Notes: generated by a model from the letters alone, not told the origin. Positions 1-7,771 are shown, counted from the first letter of the stretch. The stretch is DNA of 26,291 nt from JAGOZV01 sp964622895 (GCA_964622895.1 CAZUSB010000006.1:1-26291); one strand, 5' to 3'. A program made the numbers and translations.

Positions 1-569
1 TATAGGTAGCTCTTGAGCTTGGCAAAATCATCAATCAGTGTCTGTCTGAGTTTGCCATTATACATAGCGGCTGCTGGGTGATATAAGGGTACCAAAACAA
101 CATCATTTTCTAACGTGACTTTTTCACCATGAACCTCCCCGATCTTTGCATCTGGCAAAAACTGCATCATACTATGTCGCCCCAAAGTCACAATGACCGT
201 TGGCTGAATAATCTCAATCTGCCTCATCAAATACGGCAAAAATTCAGTCTTCTCTTGCTTGCTCGGATCACGATTTCCGAGCGGTCTATACTTAACTATA
301 TTGGTGATATAAACTTCGTCTCGTGACATGCCGATGCTAAAGAGTAGCTCGTTTAAAAACTTGCCGGACGCGCCAACAAATGGCTCGCCCAGTTCGTCCT
401 CTTTTTTACCTGGAGCCTCACCAATGAACACAATTTTTGCACTAGGACTTCCCACCCCAAAAACTAGTTGCGTGGCATCGTTTTTCATAGCCGCACCCAC
501 CTCATTGGCTAGTAGCTCATTTTTTAAATCATCTAACTGTGCTTGTTTTTTCATAGATACATTATTCAT
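1..569 (-). CDS. Family-4-like uracil-DNA glycosylase lacking Fe-S cysteines (C-terminal edge at window border)
   Basis: Expected to remove uracil from DNA as the first step of base-excision repair. Reading the minus strand from ATG 569 gives 189 residues: a GEAPG motif (about residue 51), PFVGASGK, an NIVKYRPLGNRDP block, a VTLGR strand and a C-terminal HPAAAMY motif, all in family-4 UDG order. The start is fixed by an ATGA overlap with the upstream PIN toxin gene. The last readable codon is CTA (positions 5-3), followed by TA at the edge, so the gene may end at the next codon or run slightly further. Odd: family-4 enzymes bind a 4Fe-4S cluster with four cysteines (an N-terminal CxxC, one in VKCRPP, one about 15 residues on). 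Here there is no cysteine anywhere: VKCRPP reads VKYRPL. The fold assignment is confident; uracil activity is inferred, and a related SPO1-type or hypoxanthine glycosylase is possible. Confidence 0.85.
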   Translation of the reverse strand, partial: MNNVSMKKQAQLDDLKNELLANEVGAAMKNDATQLVFGVGSPSAKIVFIGEAPGKKEDELGEPFVGASGKFLNELLFSIGMSRDEVYITNIVKYRPLGNRDPSKQEKTEFLPYLMRQIEIIQPTVIVTLGRHSMMQFLPDAKIGEVHGEKVTLENDVVLVPLYHPAAAMYNGKLRQTLIDDFAKLKSYL

Positions 570-937
570 GGCGACACCGCCCTGCCCCGACTTTGGTTAA
601 TTAATTTTTTATCAAAAGTGTAAACAGGTAACTTGCCATACTCTAAAAGACAACAGTCTAAAAATGATAGCGACGGATGATCTAGGTAGTTAGTTAGAGC
701 AGTCTTAAATAGAGTCTGGTTACAATCTATAGCGGAGTGAGCTACTATAGTTTGTATGTTATCTGCGACCACTTTACGAGGTAGCTCATAAATTTTTTCT
801 AAAGCAAAAGCCAACTCCACCATTACCACATCTGGAACATAGACTTCTGTTGTCTCTTCAAATAAATCGTTGATTTTACTGGTTCGTTTTTTGTCTCGGT
901 CAAATAGCCAATCTAACAATATATTAGTATCAAGCAT
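566..937 (-). CDS. vapC: VapC-type PIN-domain ribonuclease toxin
   Basis: 123-residue PIN domain, the usual length for a VapC toxin, expected to be a Mg-dependent RNase neutralised by the upstream antitoxin. The acidic active-site set is visible: D3 in MLDTN, E41 in VVMVELAFAL, D94 in SFLDCC and D109 in TFDKK. The start ATG follows the antitoxin stop with no gap (TAA then ATG), and its own TGA overlaps the ATG of the downstream uracil-DNA glycosylase. The three genes therefore form one tightly coupled transcription unit. The RNA target cannot be read from the sequence. Confidence 0.85.
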   Translation of the reverse strand: MLDTNILLDWLFDRDKKRTSKINDLFEETTEVYVPDVVMVELAFALEKIYELPRKVVADNIQTIVAHSAIDCNQTLFKTALTNYLDHPSLSFLDCCLLEYGKLPVYTFDKKLINQSRGRAVSP

Positions 938-1192
938 TTATTGCCTTTCTTTTGCAGCCGCTGTAAATCCGTCTCCACTTTGGTATTTTTTGTTGTAGGT
1001 GCCACGTTTTTTCAGCCACATTTGGTTGACGTCGCGCACTTCCTCAATGGTTTTTGCACGACCAATCTCGTACTTACCTTGCTTATTTTTAGTAAAATTA
1101 ACCTGCATACCCGGCTTGATGCCCAGGGTATCTCGGATTTCCTTTGGAATGGTGGTGGTACCCTTTGAGGTAAGTATGGTTGTGTATGTCAT
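938..1192 (-). CDS. vapB: AbrB/SpoVT-type antitoxin (VapB-like)
   Basis: 84-residue protein with an N-terminal swapped-hairpin SpoVT/AbrB DNA-binding domain (about residues 1-47: TTILTSKGTTTIPKEIRD, LGIKPGMQVNF) and a C-terminal polar tail that would wrap the toxin. It probably neutralises the PIN toxin encoded directly after it and represses its own promoter. There is no Shine-Dalgarno sequence. A TATTAT -10 box ends only 7 nt before the ATG, so the message is probably leaderless. Direct repeats and a small palindrome around this promoter are candidate operator sites. Confidence 0.82.
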   Translation of the reverse strand: MTYTTILTSKGTTTIPKEIRDTLGIKPGMQVNFTKNKQGKYEIGRAKTIEEVRDVNQMWLKKRGTYNKKYQSGDGFTAAAKERQ

Positions 1193-1239
1193 AGTATGAA
1201 TAATAACACCAAGTAATACTTATAGTCAATAGTATGAAT
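1191..1239 (-). promoter_or_regulatory. vapBC-udg promoter with candidate operators
   Basis: On the minus strand TTGACT (1229-1224) and TATTAT (1205-1200) are 18 nt apart. The -10 lies 7 nt from the vapB ATG. An 11-bp direct repeat, ATAGTATGAAT in plus orientation, occurs at 1191-1201 and 1229-1239, overlapping the start region and the -35. Between them AAGTAATACTT (1211-1221) is an inverted repeat around one central base. The arrangement fits cooperative autorepression by the VapB/VapC complex; this is inference. Confidence 0.6.
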
Positions 1240-1255
1240 CATCTCGTAGTTATCG

Positions 1256-3376
1256 CTACTCCTGCTCTACACCCTTCATAGTCAAGCTATAGCGTCCTCT
1301 ATCGTCAACTGCCTCTAGCAATACATTTACCATCTGACCTTCTGATACAATGTCGGTCACTTTTTCTACACGATCTTTTGATAGCTGACTAATATGCAAC
1401 ATACCGTCAATTCCTGGCATAAAGTTTACAAATGCGCCGAAGTCTTTGATTGTGACGACTTTTCCGCGATAAACTTTTCCCACCTCAGGCTCTTCGGTTA
1501 GTCCTTTGATCCATTCTAGCGCTTTTTCAATATTTTCGGTATTGACCGCAGAAACAGTCACTAGTCCATCATCTTTGATGTCAATCTCAGCACCAGTCTC
1601 GGCAGTTATCTTGTTAATCGTCTCCCCACCTTTTCCGATAATCGCACCGATTTTCTCTGGGTTAATCTTGATCTTTTCTATGCGCGGAGCATGAGGACTA
1701 ATATGGTCTTTTGGCTGATCAATTACCGATACCATGTGCTCTAAAATATGTGCTCGACCAGTTTTTGATTGGTCTAGTGCTTTATTTAAAATCTCTACAG
1801 GCAGACCGTGAACTTTCATGTCCATTTGCAAGGCTGTGATGCCCTTTTCGGTACCGGTAACTTTAAAGTCCATATCTCCTGCAAAATCTTCGGCGTCGGC
1901 AATATCGCTCAACACATAGGGTTTGCCGTCATCCATCATTAGACCCATAGCAATTCCTGATACTGGGCGCTTTAGTGGTACACCAGCATCCATTAGCGCC
2001 AAGGTCGCACTACAGGTAGCCGCCATTGAAGTAGATCCATTTTGACTCATTATCTCGGTAACGCTGCGTATAGTATATGGAAATTCTTCTTCTGGAGGTA
2101 ATACCGGAATAATCGCCCGTTCTGCCAAAAATCCATGTCCGATTTCGCGTCGCCCTGGTGATCCTAATCGTCGCGCTTCTCCTACGGTATAACCAGGTGC
2201 ATTATAGTGATGCATATAACGTCGCTCGCCATCATTAACTTCCATAGTGTCTACCATCTGGGCATATTTTAGTGGGGCTAAAGTAACTGCATTTAAAGCT
2301 TGAGTCAGTCCGCGTGTAAACAACGACGAACCATGAACTCGTGGCAAGATGCCGATTTCGCTAGATAATGGACGAATTTCTGTAAGCGTACGCCCATCTG
2401 GTCGCTTGCCGTCCTCTACGATACCCCTGCGAACATCATTATGCAGAGCTTTTGTAAAGGCCTCATCGTATTCATCGTAGACCTCTTCGTAGTCGTGAGC
2501 GCCTATTTTCTCACGAAAATGATCGTGATATGCCCAACGCAGCTCATTGATAATCTGATTTCGTTCACCATAGTGAATGCGGGTCTCTTCTCCTAGCTTG
2601 TCTTCTAGCCACTGGTCGGCTTCATGTTGAATCGCCTCATTTGGTAGCACGAGTTCATATTCACGTGCTTCTGGTGCGATTTTTTTAACTAATTCGTTTT
2701 GCAAAGTAATCGCTGGTTGGTAGTTTTCATAAGCCCATGCTAATGCTTCAGAGATTTCTTCTTCGCTAACCTCACCGGCAGATGCCTCTACCATTGTGAT
2801 ACCACTTTCAATACCTGCTACTACCAAGTCTAAGTCGCTTTTGGCGCGTTCATCAGGACTTAAGAATGCTTTAAACTCACCGTTTATCCTTCCCACTCGT
2901 AAACCAGCTACTGGCCCATCAAATGGCGTGCCAGTTAAACTAAGTGCCGCAGAGGCTGCAATCATCGCCACCATGTCTGGACGAAAATCTGGATCCATTG
3001 ACAGGACGGTTGTTACTACCTGAATTTCTTGGCGATAGCCTTTTGGAAACAGCGGACGAATTGGTCGGTCAATCAAACGGCCAACCAAAACAGCTTCGTC
3101 ACTTGGTCGCCCTTCTCTTTTTATAAATCTACTTGAACTGATTTTTCCGGCAGCATAAAATTTTTCTTCATAATCTATGCTCAACGGAAAATAATCTAAC
3201 TGAACAGGTTTTGTACCAACTACAGTTGAACCTAAAATTATCGTATCGCCATAGGTGACCAGCACACTGGCTGTCGTCCGAAAGCCGACTCGGTTAACTT
3301 CAAGCGTCAATGGACGCCCTGCATATTCTGTTGTGACACTTACAACATCTTTTCCATAAGGATTGATTATTCCCAT
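1256..3376 (-). CDS. pnp: Polyribonucleotide nucleotidyltransferase (PNPase)
   Basis: Phosphorolytic 3'-to-5' exoribonuclease of the RNA degradation machinery. The 706-residue product has the full family layout: two RNase PH domains, the second with FTRGLTQAL, SMAATCSATLALMDAG and GDMDFKV active-site segments; then a KH domain (IGAIIGKGGETINKI, GxxG loop present) and an S1 domain (GKVVTIKDFGAFVNF). The reading frame can be extended 8 codons to a GTG at 3400, but ATG 3376 is preferred because AAGGAG lies 5 nt before it and the protein then begins MGIINPYGKDVV. An extended -10 (TGTTATAAT) at 3506-3498 gives a leader of about 115 nt with potential alternative pairings. The classical rpsO-pnp pair is interrupted here by a plus-strand cupin gene. 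Confidence 0.97.
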   Translation of the reverse strand: MGIINPYGKDVVSVTTEYAGRPLTLEVNRVGFRTTASVLVTYGDTIILGSTVVGTKPVQLDYFPLSIDYEEKFYAAGKISSSRFIKREGRPSDEAVLVGRLIDRPIRPLFPKGYRQEIQVVTTVLSMDPDFRPDMVAMIAASAALSLTGTPFDGPVAGLRVGRINGEFKAFLSPDERAKSDLDLVVAGIESGITMVEASAGEVSEEEISEALAWAYENYQPAITLQNELVKKIAPEAREYELVLPNEAIQHEADQWLEDKLGEETRIHYGERNQIINELRWAYHDHFREKIGAHDYEEVYDEYDEAFTKALHNDVRRGIVEDGKRPDGRTLTEIRPLSSEIGILPRVHGSSLFTRGLTQALNAVTLAPLKYAQMVDTMEVNDGERRYMHHYNAPGYTVGEARRLGSPGRREIGHGFLAERAIIPVLPPEEEFPYTIRSVTEIMSQNGSTSMAATCSATLALMDAGVPLKRPVSGIAMGLMMDDGKPYVLSDIADAEDFAGDMDFKVTGTEKGITALQMDMKVHGLPVEILNKALDQSKTGRAHILEHMVSVIDQPKDHISPHAPRIEKIKINPEKIGAIIGKGGETINKITAETGAEIDIKDDGLVTVSAVNTENIEKALEWIKGLTEEPEVGKVYRGKVVTIKDFGAFVNFMPGIDGMLHISQLSKDRVEKVTDIVSEGQMVNVLLEAVDDRGRYSLTMKGVEQE

Positions 3377-3396
3377 GTTTTCTCCTTTTTTATAAG

Positions 3397-3490
3397 CCAC
3401 TTATATTCTTTCACCTAAAATAAGTAACGGGTACAATCGGTTAAATGTCTTTTCACTCAATCATATCCACCACTTATTTTGTTTGTGGCT
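3397..3490 (-). promoter_or_regulatory. Structured 5' leader of pnp with mutually exclusive pairings
   Basis: In the minus-strand leader, segment A (AAAATAAGT, 3480-3472) is perfectly complementary to segment B (ACTTATTTT, 3425-3417). B can instead pair with segment C (ATAAGT, 3404-3399), extended by G-U pairs to GTTACTTAT/ATAAGTGGC with a 15-nt loop, ending just before the Shine-Dalgarno region. A and C share ATAAGTGG. In other bacteria pnp is autoregulated through its 5' leader; a switch here is an inference that needs a folding calculation. Confidence 0.4.
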
Positions 3491-3497
3491 CTTTTAT

Positions 3498-3506
3498 ATT
3501 ATAACA
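3498..3506 (-). promoter_or_regulatory. pnp promoter, extended -10
   Basis: TGTTATAAT on the minus strand is a consensus extended -10 (TGn-TATAAT). No convincing -35 is seen 17 nt upstream, as expected for an extended -10 promoter. Transcription would start near 3491. Confidence 0.55.
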
Positions 3507-3533
3507 CGACTAGCCTTTTAATCGCTGTCTGCG

Positions 3534-3539
3534 TATAAT
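3534..3539 (+). promoter_or_regulatory. Cupin gene promoter, -10 box
   Basis: TATAAT lies 25 nt before the cupin ATG, with a transcription start expected near 3546 and an AAGGAGG ribosome site at 3554-3560. The -35 region is poor. This promoter is divergent from and very close to that of pnp. Confidence 0.5.
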
Positions 3540-3564
3540 AGATAACAGCTAAAAAGGAGGAATT

Positions 3565-3987
3565 ATGGCAGACAACAAAGACTACGGAGCAGAACCATAT
3601 GTGTTCAATATCGAGGAAGCCACTGTGGCAAATAGCTTTTTTCGAGTTGCAAAATGGACAGGTAGCAATTTTCAAGTAACATTGATGTCAATTGAACCAG
3701 GTGATGATATTGGTCTAGAGATTCACGACGATCATGATCAATTTTTACGTATTGAAGCCGGAATTGGCTTTGTGCAAATGGGTGATGCACCAGATAATTT
3801 TACACTGGAACAAGACGTAGAAGACGACGACGCGATTATCGTACCGGCAGGAGCTTGGCACAATATTACAAACACCGGCACCACACCATTAAAATTGTAT
3901 TCAATTTATGCGCCGGCTGAACACGCACATGGCACAATCCACGAGACAAAAGAAGAGGCCGAAGAGGCTGAGCACGCTGACGTTTAA
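3565..3987 (+). CDS. Small cupin-domain protein
   Basis: 140-residue single cupin barrel. Motif 1 is seen as EIHDDHDQFLRIEAGIGFVQMG (about residues 52-73) and motif 2 as IIVPAGAWHNITN (about 92-104), giving H54, H57 or nearby acids, and H100 as candidate metal ligands. The C-terminal tail is rich in His, Glu and Ala (HAHGTIHETKEEAEEAEHADV). A strong AAAAGGAGG site lies 4 nt before the ATG. It is transcribed opposite to rpsO and pnp and is followed by a strong terminator. Many such proteins are sugar or nucleotide-sugar isomerases or unknown metal-binding proteins; the substrate cannot be inferred from this sequence. Confidence 0.85.
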   Translation: MADNKDYGAEPYVFNIEEATVANSFFRVAKWTGSNFQVTLMSIEPGDDIGLEIHDDHDQFLRIEAGIGFVQMGDAPDNFTLEQDVEDDDAIIVPAGAWHNITNTGTTPLKLYSIYAPAEHAHGTIHETKEEAEEAEHADV

Positions 3988-4015
3988 TTTATTTATGTCA
4001 CGACTTGATAAGGCT

Positions 4016-4042
4016 AAAAACCCCCTGTTTAAGGGGGTTTTT
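4016..4042. terminator. Bidirectional intrinsic terminator between cupin and rpsO
   Basis: A perfect 10-bp stem, AAAAACCCCC (4016-4025) with GGGGGTTTTT (4033-4042), encloses a 7-nt loop. Each side ends in a T run in its own direction, so it can stop both the cupin transcript (plus) and the convergent rpsO transcript (minus). Confidence 0.93.
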
Positions 4043-4060
4043 ATTTTACGCAAACGCTAT

Positions 4061-4327
4061 CTATTTACGTAGTCCGAGTTTTGCAATTGTCTCTTTGTAG
4101 GCCTCAAAGTCTGTATCTTCAAGGTAACGAAGCAATTTTTTACGTCGTCCTACAAGTTGCAATAAACCACGTCGTGCAGCGAAATCATGCTTGTTTGATT
4201 GCATATGATTGGTAATCTCAGCAATTCTTGCCGTCAATACCGCTACTTGCGCCTGAGCGCTCCCGACATCGTCTTTATGCAACTGTGTTTTTGCAAAAGC
4301 GCTATTCTTGTTTTCTTTAGTAATCAT
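4061..4327 (-). CDS. rpsO: 30S ribosomal protein S15
   Basis: 88 residues, the normal S15 length, with the family signature blocks for 16S rRNA binding: LHKDDVGSAQAQVAVLTARI, HKHD-like NKHDFAARRGLLQLVGRRKKLLRYL. S15 binds 16S rRNA early in assembly of the 30S platform. Transcription comes from a consensus-like promoter whose -10 ends 8 nt before the ATG, so the mRNA is predicted to be leaderless, unlike many bacteria where a structured rpsO leader is used for autoregulation. Its usual partner pnp is downstream on the same strand but separated by the oppositely oriented cupin gene and a terminator, so the two are not co-transcribed from here. Confidence 0.97.
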   Translation of the reverse strand: MITKENKNSAFAKTQLHKDDVGSAQAQVAVLTARIAEITNHMQSNKHDFAARRGLLQLVGRRKKLLRYLEDTDFEAYKETIAKLGLRK

Positions 4328-4335
4328 CGGATGGT

Positions 4336-4364
4336 ATTATAGCAGAACGTTTCCAAATTAGCAA
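4336..4364 (-). promoter_or_regulatory. rpsO promoter (leaderless)
   Basis: Minus-strand TTGCTA (4364-4359), a 17-nt spacer and TATAAT (4341-4336). Only 8 nt separate the -10 from the rpsO ATG and no Shine-Dalgarno sequence fits between them. Confidence 0.75.
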
Positions 4365-4390
4365 ATACCAGACCCAACCCCTATAGCGTA

Positions 4391-4419
4391 TTGACTTTAC
4401 TCCTATAAAGTGCTATGAT
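4391..4419 (+). promoter_or_regulatory. Promoter of the TrbL/VirB6-like gene (leaderless or nearly so)
   Basis: TTGACT (4391-4396), 17-nt spacer, TATGAT (4414-4419), then 9 nt to the ATG at 4429. Transcription would start about 2-3 nt before the start codon, too close for a ribosome site to be used. It is divergent from the rpsO promoter. Confidence 0.75.
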
Positions 4420-4428
4420 TAGAGAGAT

Positions 4429-7101
4429 ATGTGGAGTTCTGGGAAAAGTTCTTTGCAAGGAGGGTCCTTGCAACGTATCCTTAAGCTTGCCTTTGCTGTT
4501 TTAGTAGTTTTATTTTTGTGGCTAGGCTTTGTTAAGTCTACCCCTGCAAATGCCGTTACTGCTGATTGGATGGGGGCAAATATCAGCTACGGTGGAAAAA
4601 CTTTTACGCCAGGCGGTACTGCCAATGGCACAAAACCTCCTGGCATTCCTGCCGGCTCTCCGATTTATATAGAGATTGACGGGACAAGAGCAAATATCAT
4701 CTATTTCCCTCCCGACTCTGACTTTAGCGTAGCCACAAACGGCACGCTTAAATCTTTTACTTACGACCCTACAAGACAAACTTTTAGTAGTCCATCGGCT
4801 GGGTCTTCGGTGGAAGTCTCTGAGCAAGACGAGGAGGACAGCGTCAGTTGTGCTGTCGGTCTAGGAATGGGTTGGGTTCTCTGTCCAGTAACAAATACTA
4901 TGGCCGCAGCCATGGATTTTTTATTTGGCATGATAACCAGTTTTTTGGAAGTTCAGCCCCTAACGGTCACCAATACTGACGACAGTCTATTTAAGGCATG
5001 GGACGCCATGAGGCAAATCGCCAACGTCGGTTTTATTATAATATTTTTAATACTTATTTATTCACAGCTCACCAGCGTAGGTATCAGTAATTACGGTATC
5101 AAAAAATTACTACCGAGCATGATTATCGGGGCGATCTTGGTCAATCTATCGTGGATTATCGCGGCACTGGCTGTAGACTTATCAAACATCATGGGCTACG
5201 CGCTGCAAGATTTCTTTATGTCTCTACGCACTGACCTATTTACATTTAATGACACCAACGATGGCAGCTTAACAAGCTGGGAGAGCTTATCACAGTTTAT
5301 CTTGTCGGCTGGCACTGTTGGCACTGCCGTGGCAGTATCAGGAGTATCACTTTTAGTAACACCCGGGGTTAGTATTGCAGCAACTCTTTGGCTACTCTTA
5401 CCAATCTTAACTGGCGTAATTATCTCTGCAGTTGTTGTGGTAATGATTTTTGCCGCTCGCCAAGCTCTCTTGATAATTTTAATAATCCTCGCACCGCTAG
5501 CTTTTATCGCTCGCATCTTGCCAAATACTGCTAATCTCTATCAAAAATGGTACAGCACAATGATGACAATGTTGATATTTTTCCCCGCTATATCAATTCT
5601 ATTTGGCGGATCTCAACTAGCAGGTTCGCTAATTATCCAAAATGCTACATCATTAAACATCGTCATTTTAGGGATGGCAGTTCAAGTAGCGCCATTGGTG
5701 CTTGCGCCATTCGTCCTCAAGTTCAGCGGCAGCCTACTTGGCAAGCTTGGTGGCATGCTAAATAGCCAAAAAGCCAAAGCTGTCGCTAGCACACGAGATA
5801 TGGCCGAAAAACGAGCCAAGTTTCACCAACAGCGCAGTCTTGCTGGTCTAAATTACAAAGGGGAAAAGATTGACCCCCGAAAGAAAACTCCCCTCCGTAA
5901 TATAGGTCGTCGTCTTAATCATCGCAGCCAAAGACTCGCCGACACTACCGCCAATTACGAAAAACTGGCCAACGCCCGCTATCTTGAGTCTGAAAAATAT
6001 CAAGATGTCTTCAAAAAATCCTATCAGGGTGATCAAGCAGTAAAAGGCGCCGAATCAGTCCTAGAAAGAGACCTAAAAAGAAAAGTTCTATCAGACAAAA
6101 GCCTCCTAAAACAAGATATGGACACTCGCTTAAAAACGACTCAAGCAGAATTACAAAACCTAAAATTAGATAGCACCTATCAGAGACTAGCGGCTGGTGA
6201 CACCTCAAAGCGCCCTAGCCTCTCACGCATATCTGCTGGCGCCGAAGAAGCTACTAGGGATATCTCTCTCACCTCTATGGCAAAAAATAACTCACAACGC
6301 ATACAGCACACTAATCTATCTGATGCCCTAGCCAAAAATACCGCTACTATAGATGGCGAAAGCCTTAGGGATTACGCTGGGGGTGCTGATACACAATACG
6401 GAGCCGACTCTGCCCTTGCTTCAGCTATTACCATACAAGCAGAAAATGATGCCAAGTTATCTACCGAGCGAGCAAAGTTAATTAGCCATTTCAATCTAAA
6501 CGGCAAGCAACGTCAACAATTAGCCATGGGTGAAATCATTGCTACTCCTGTAATAGACGATAAAGGTAATAGTTACACCTTTGATGCAAAAGCCGACAGC
6601 TACTTACGCTCGGCTGCCGCTGAAGTACAATTCACCAAAGGTTCTGCCGATGATAAGTTAGCCATAGTCGCATCAACTGGTATAGACAAACACGGAGTCA
6701 AAGGTGTCAATTATGACATACGCACCGAAGTGTCTGACCTCATTGCCAAAACCGGCCTACCAAACTCTATAGCATGGCTCGGTGGTGTCTCTATGGACAA
6801 AGTTACTCGTGGAGAAGTTTTTGATAAAGAGTCTCTGGATCAACTCGTATTTGACCATATTCAAGGTGGGCGCTTTAAAGCTGAACAGTGGTACACCAAT
6901 GACGCTTCTTCTATTCAATATGCGATTGATGTTATTGGTAAAGCTCCGTCCATGACGACTGACCCCGCTAAATTAAGTGCATTCCGTGCAGGTGTGGCTT
7001 CGCTACAAAGTCAGCTCACAAAGGCTGGCGAAAACGATAACATCTCTAGCCGTGCCAGTAGCGTCACTATAAACAAGATCAATGAACTACTTGGATTATA
7101 G
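4429..7101 (+). CDS. Large polytopic membrane protein, TrbL/VirB6-like (putative type IV secretion component)
   Basis: 890 residues in three parts. Residues 1-42 are a signal peptide (hydrophobic 18-35, PANA-VTA cleavage site). Residues 43-145 form an exported domain. About residues 147-432 hold seven or eight hydrophobic segments (near 150-172, 198-214, 228-250, 288-310, 316-358, 376-395, 408-430), and a hydrophilic, charged, Gln/Lys-rich region of about 450 residues follows. A C141/C152 pair lies just before the first internal membrane segment. The layout and the ILVNLSWIIAALAVDLSNIMG segment type recall TrbL/VirB6 channel proteins that form the inner-membrane platform of type IV secretion systems, which Saccharibacteria are known to encode. 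No other secretion gene is adjacent, so the assignment rests on topology alone. Its end overlaps the convergent truB end by 23 bp. Confidence 0.6.
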   Translation: MWSSGKSSLQGGSLQRILKLAFAVLVVLFLWLGFVKSTPANAVTADWMGANISYGGKTFTPGGTANGTKPPGIPAGSPIYIEIDGTRANIIYFPPDSDFSVATNGTLKSFTYDPTRQTFSSPSAGSSVEVSEQDEEDSVSCAVGLGMGWVLCPVTNTMAAAMDFLFGMITSFLEVQPLTVTNTDDSLFKAWDAMRQIANVGFIIIFLILIYSQLTSVGISNYGIKKLLPSMIIGAILVNLSWIIAALAVDLSNIMGYALQDFFMSLRTDLFTFNDTNDGSLTSWESLSQFILSAGTVGTAVAVSGVSLLVTPGVSIAATLWLLLPILTGVIISAVVVVMIFAARQALLIILIILAPLAFIARILPNTANLYQKWYSTMMTMLIFFPAISILFGGSQLAGSLIIQNATSLNIVILGMAVQVAPLVLAPFVLKFSGSLLGKLGGMLNSQKAKAVASTRDMAEKRAKFHQQRSLAGLNYKGEKIDPRKKTPLRNIGRRLNHRSQRLADTTANYEKLANARYLESEKYQDVFKKSYQGDQAVKGAESVLERDLKRKVLSDKSLLKQDMDTRLKTTQAELQNLKLDSTYQRLAAGDTSKRPSLSRISAGAEEATRDISLTSMAKNNSQRIQHTNLSDALAKNTATIDGESLRDYAGGADTQYGADSALASAITIQAENDAKLSTERAKLISHFNLNGKQRQQLAMGEIIATPVIDDKGNSYTFDAKADSYLRSAAAEVQFTKGSADDKLAIVASTGIDKHGVKGVNYDIRTEVSDLIAKTGLPNSIAWLGGVSMDKVTRGEVFDKESLDQLVFDHIQGGRFKAEQWYTNDASSIQYAIDVIGKAPSMTTDPAKLSAFRAGVASLQSQLTKAGENDNISSRASSVTINKINELLGL

Positions 7102-7756
7102 GACTTTCCATAAAATCCGCGAGTGGTGTTGCCTCTTTTAAAGACCACTGATCAATTGATATTCGTCGCAACCCATAGCAATACGCCCCTGTTTTTAACG
7201 CTTTGCCAATATCTTCAGCCAGTGTTCGAATATACGAACCACTAGAAACGTGCGCTTGTATTTCAACATACGGATAATTGTAATTTATCAATTCCAGATT
7301 ATAAATCCTCACTTGGCGGGTTGGTAGAACTATCTTCTCACCCTTGCGAGCCAGATCATAGGCACGTCTGCCGCCAATTTTAATAGCACTATATATCGGC
7401 GGGGTTTGCGTTATCTCCCCCGTAAACTGCACGAGGGTCCGTTCAATTTCTTTGAGTGACGGCATCTTTTCGGAGACACTAGTGATTTCTCCTTCGGGGT
7501 CACCAGTTGTGCTTGTCTCGCCAAGCTTTATCGTCGCCTGATAGGTTTTGTCTAATTTAGTGTAGTGCATAGCATTTTTACACTCTTTACCGACGGTCAA
7601 AATCATAAGACCTGTCGCAAAAGGATCAAGCGTACCGGTGTGACCAACTTTAGTTTTGTGCCCATTTTTCTCAGTTAAAACACGTCTAACACGAGCGACA
7701 ACACCAAAACTAGTCATGCCTGCTGGTTTATCTATTAAAACAATGCCGTCTGTCAC
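7079..7756 (-). CDS. truB: tRNA pseudouridine(55) synthase TruB
   Basis: Isomerises U55 in the T-loop of tRNAs. 225 residues: N-terminal GIVLIDKPAGMTSF, the catalytic block KVGHTGTLDPFATGLMIL with the nucleophile Asp (about residue 44), YSAIKIGGRRAYDLAR and the SSGSYIRTLAEDIG block. It is short for the family (bacterial TruB is often 290-310) because the C-terminal PUA-like extension is absent. The start is a GTG with no clear ribosome site, 15 nt after the stop of the upstream DHH gene, so translation probably depends on coupling. The gene order DHH protein then truB matches the common rbfA-nrnA-truB arrangement. Confidence 0.95.
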   Translation of the reverse strand: MTDGIVLIDKPAGMTSFGVVARVRRVLTEKNGHKTKVGHTGTLDPFATGLMILTVGKECKNAMHYTKLDKTYQATIKLGETSTTGDPEGEITSVSEKMPSLKEIERTLVQFTGEITQTPPIYSAIKIGGRRAYDLARKGEKIVLPTRQVRIYNLELINYNYPYVEIQAHVSSGSYIRTLAEDIGKALKTGAYCYGLRRISIDQWSLKEATPLADFMESPIIQVVH

Positions 7757-7771
7757 AATGATTGAAGTTTT

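Noticed and set aside
328..600. 90-residue plus-strand frame over the UDG and vapC junction
   Set aside because: Antisense shadow; the minus strand encodes a clear glycosylase with ATGA coupling.
5196..5516. 106-residue minus-strand open frame inside the TrbL-like gene
   Set aside because: Mirror of the transmembrane coding region; composition is an artefact and no start signal is present.
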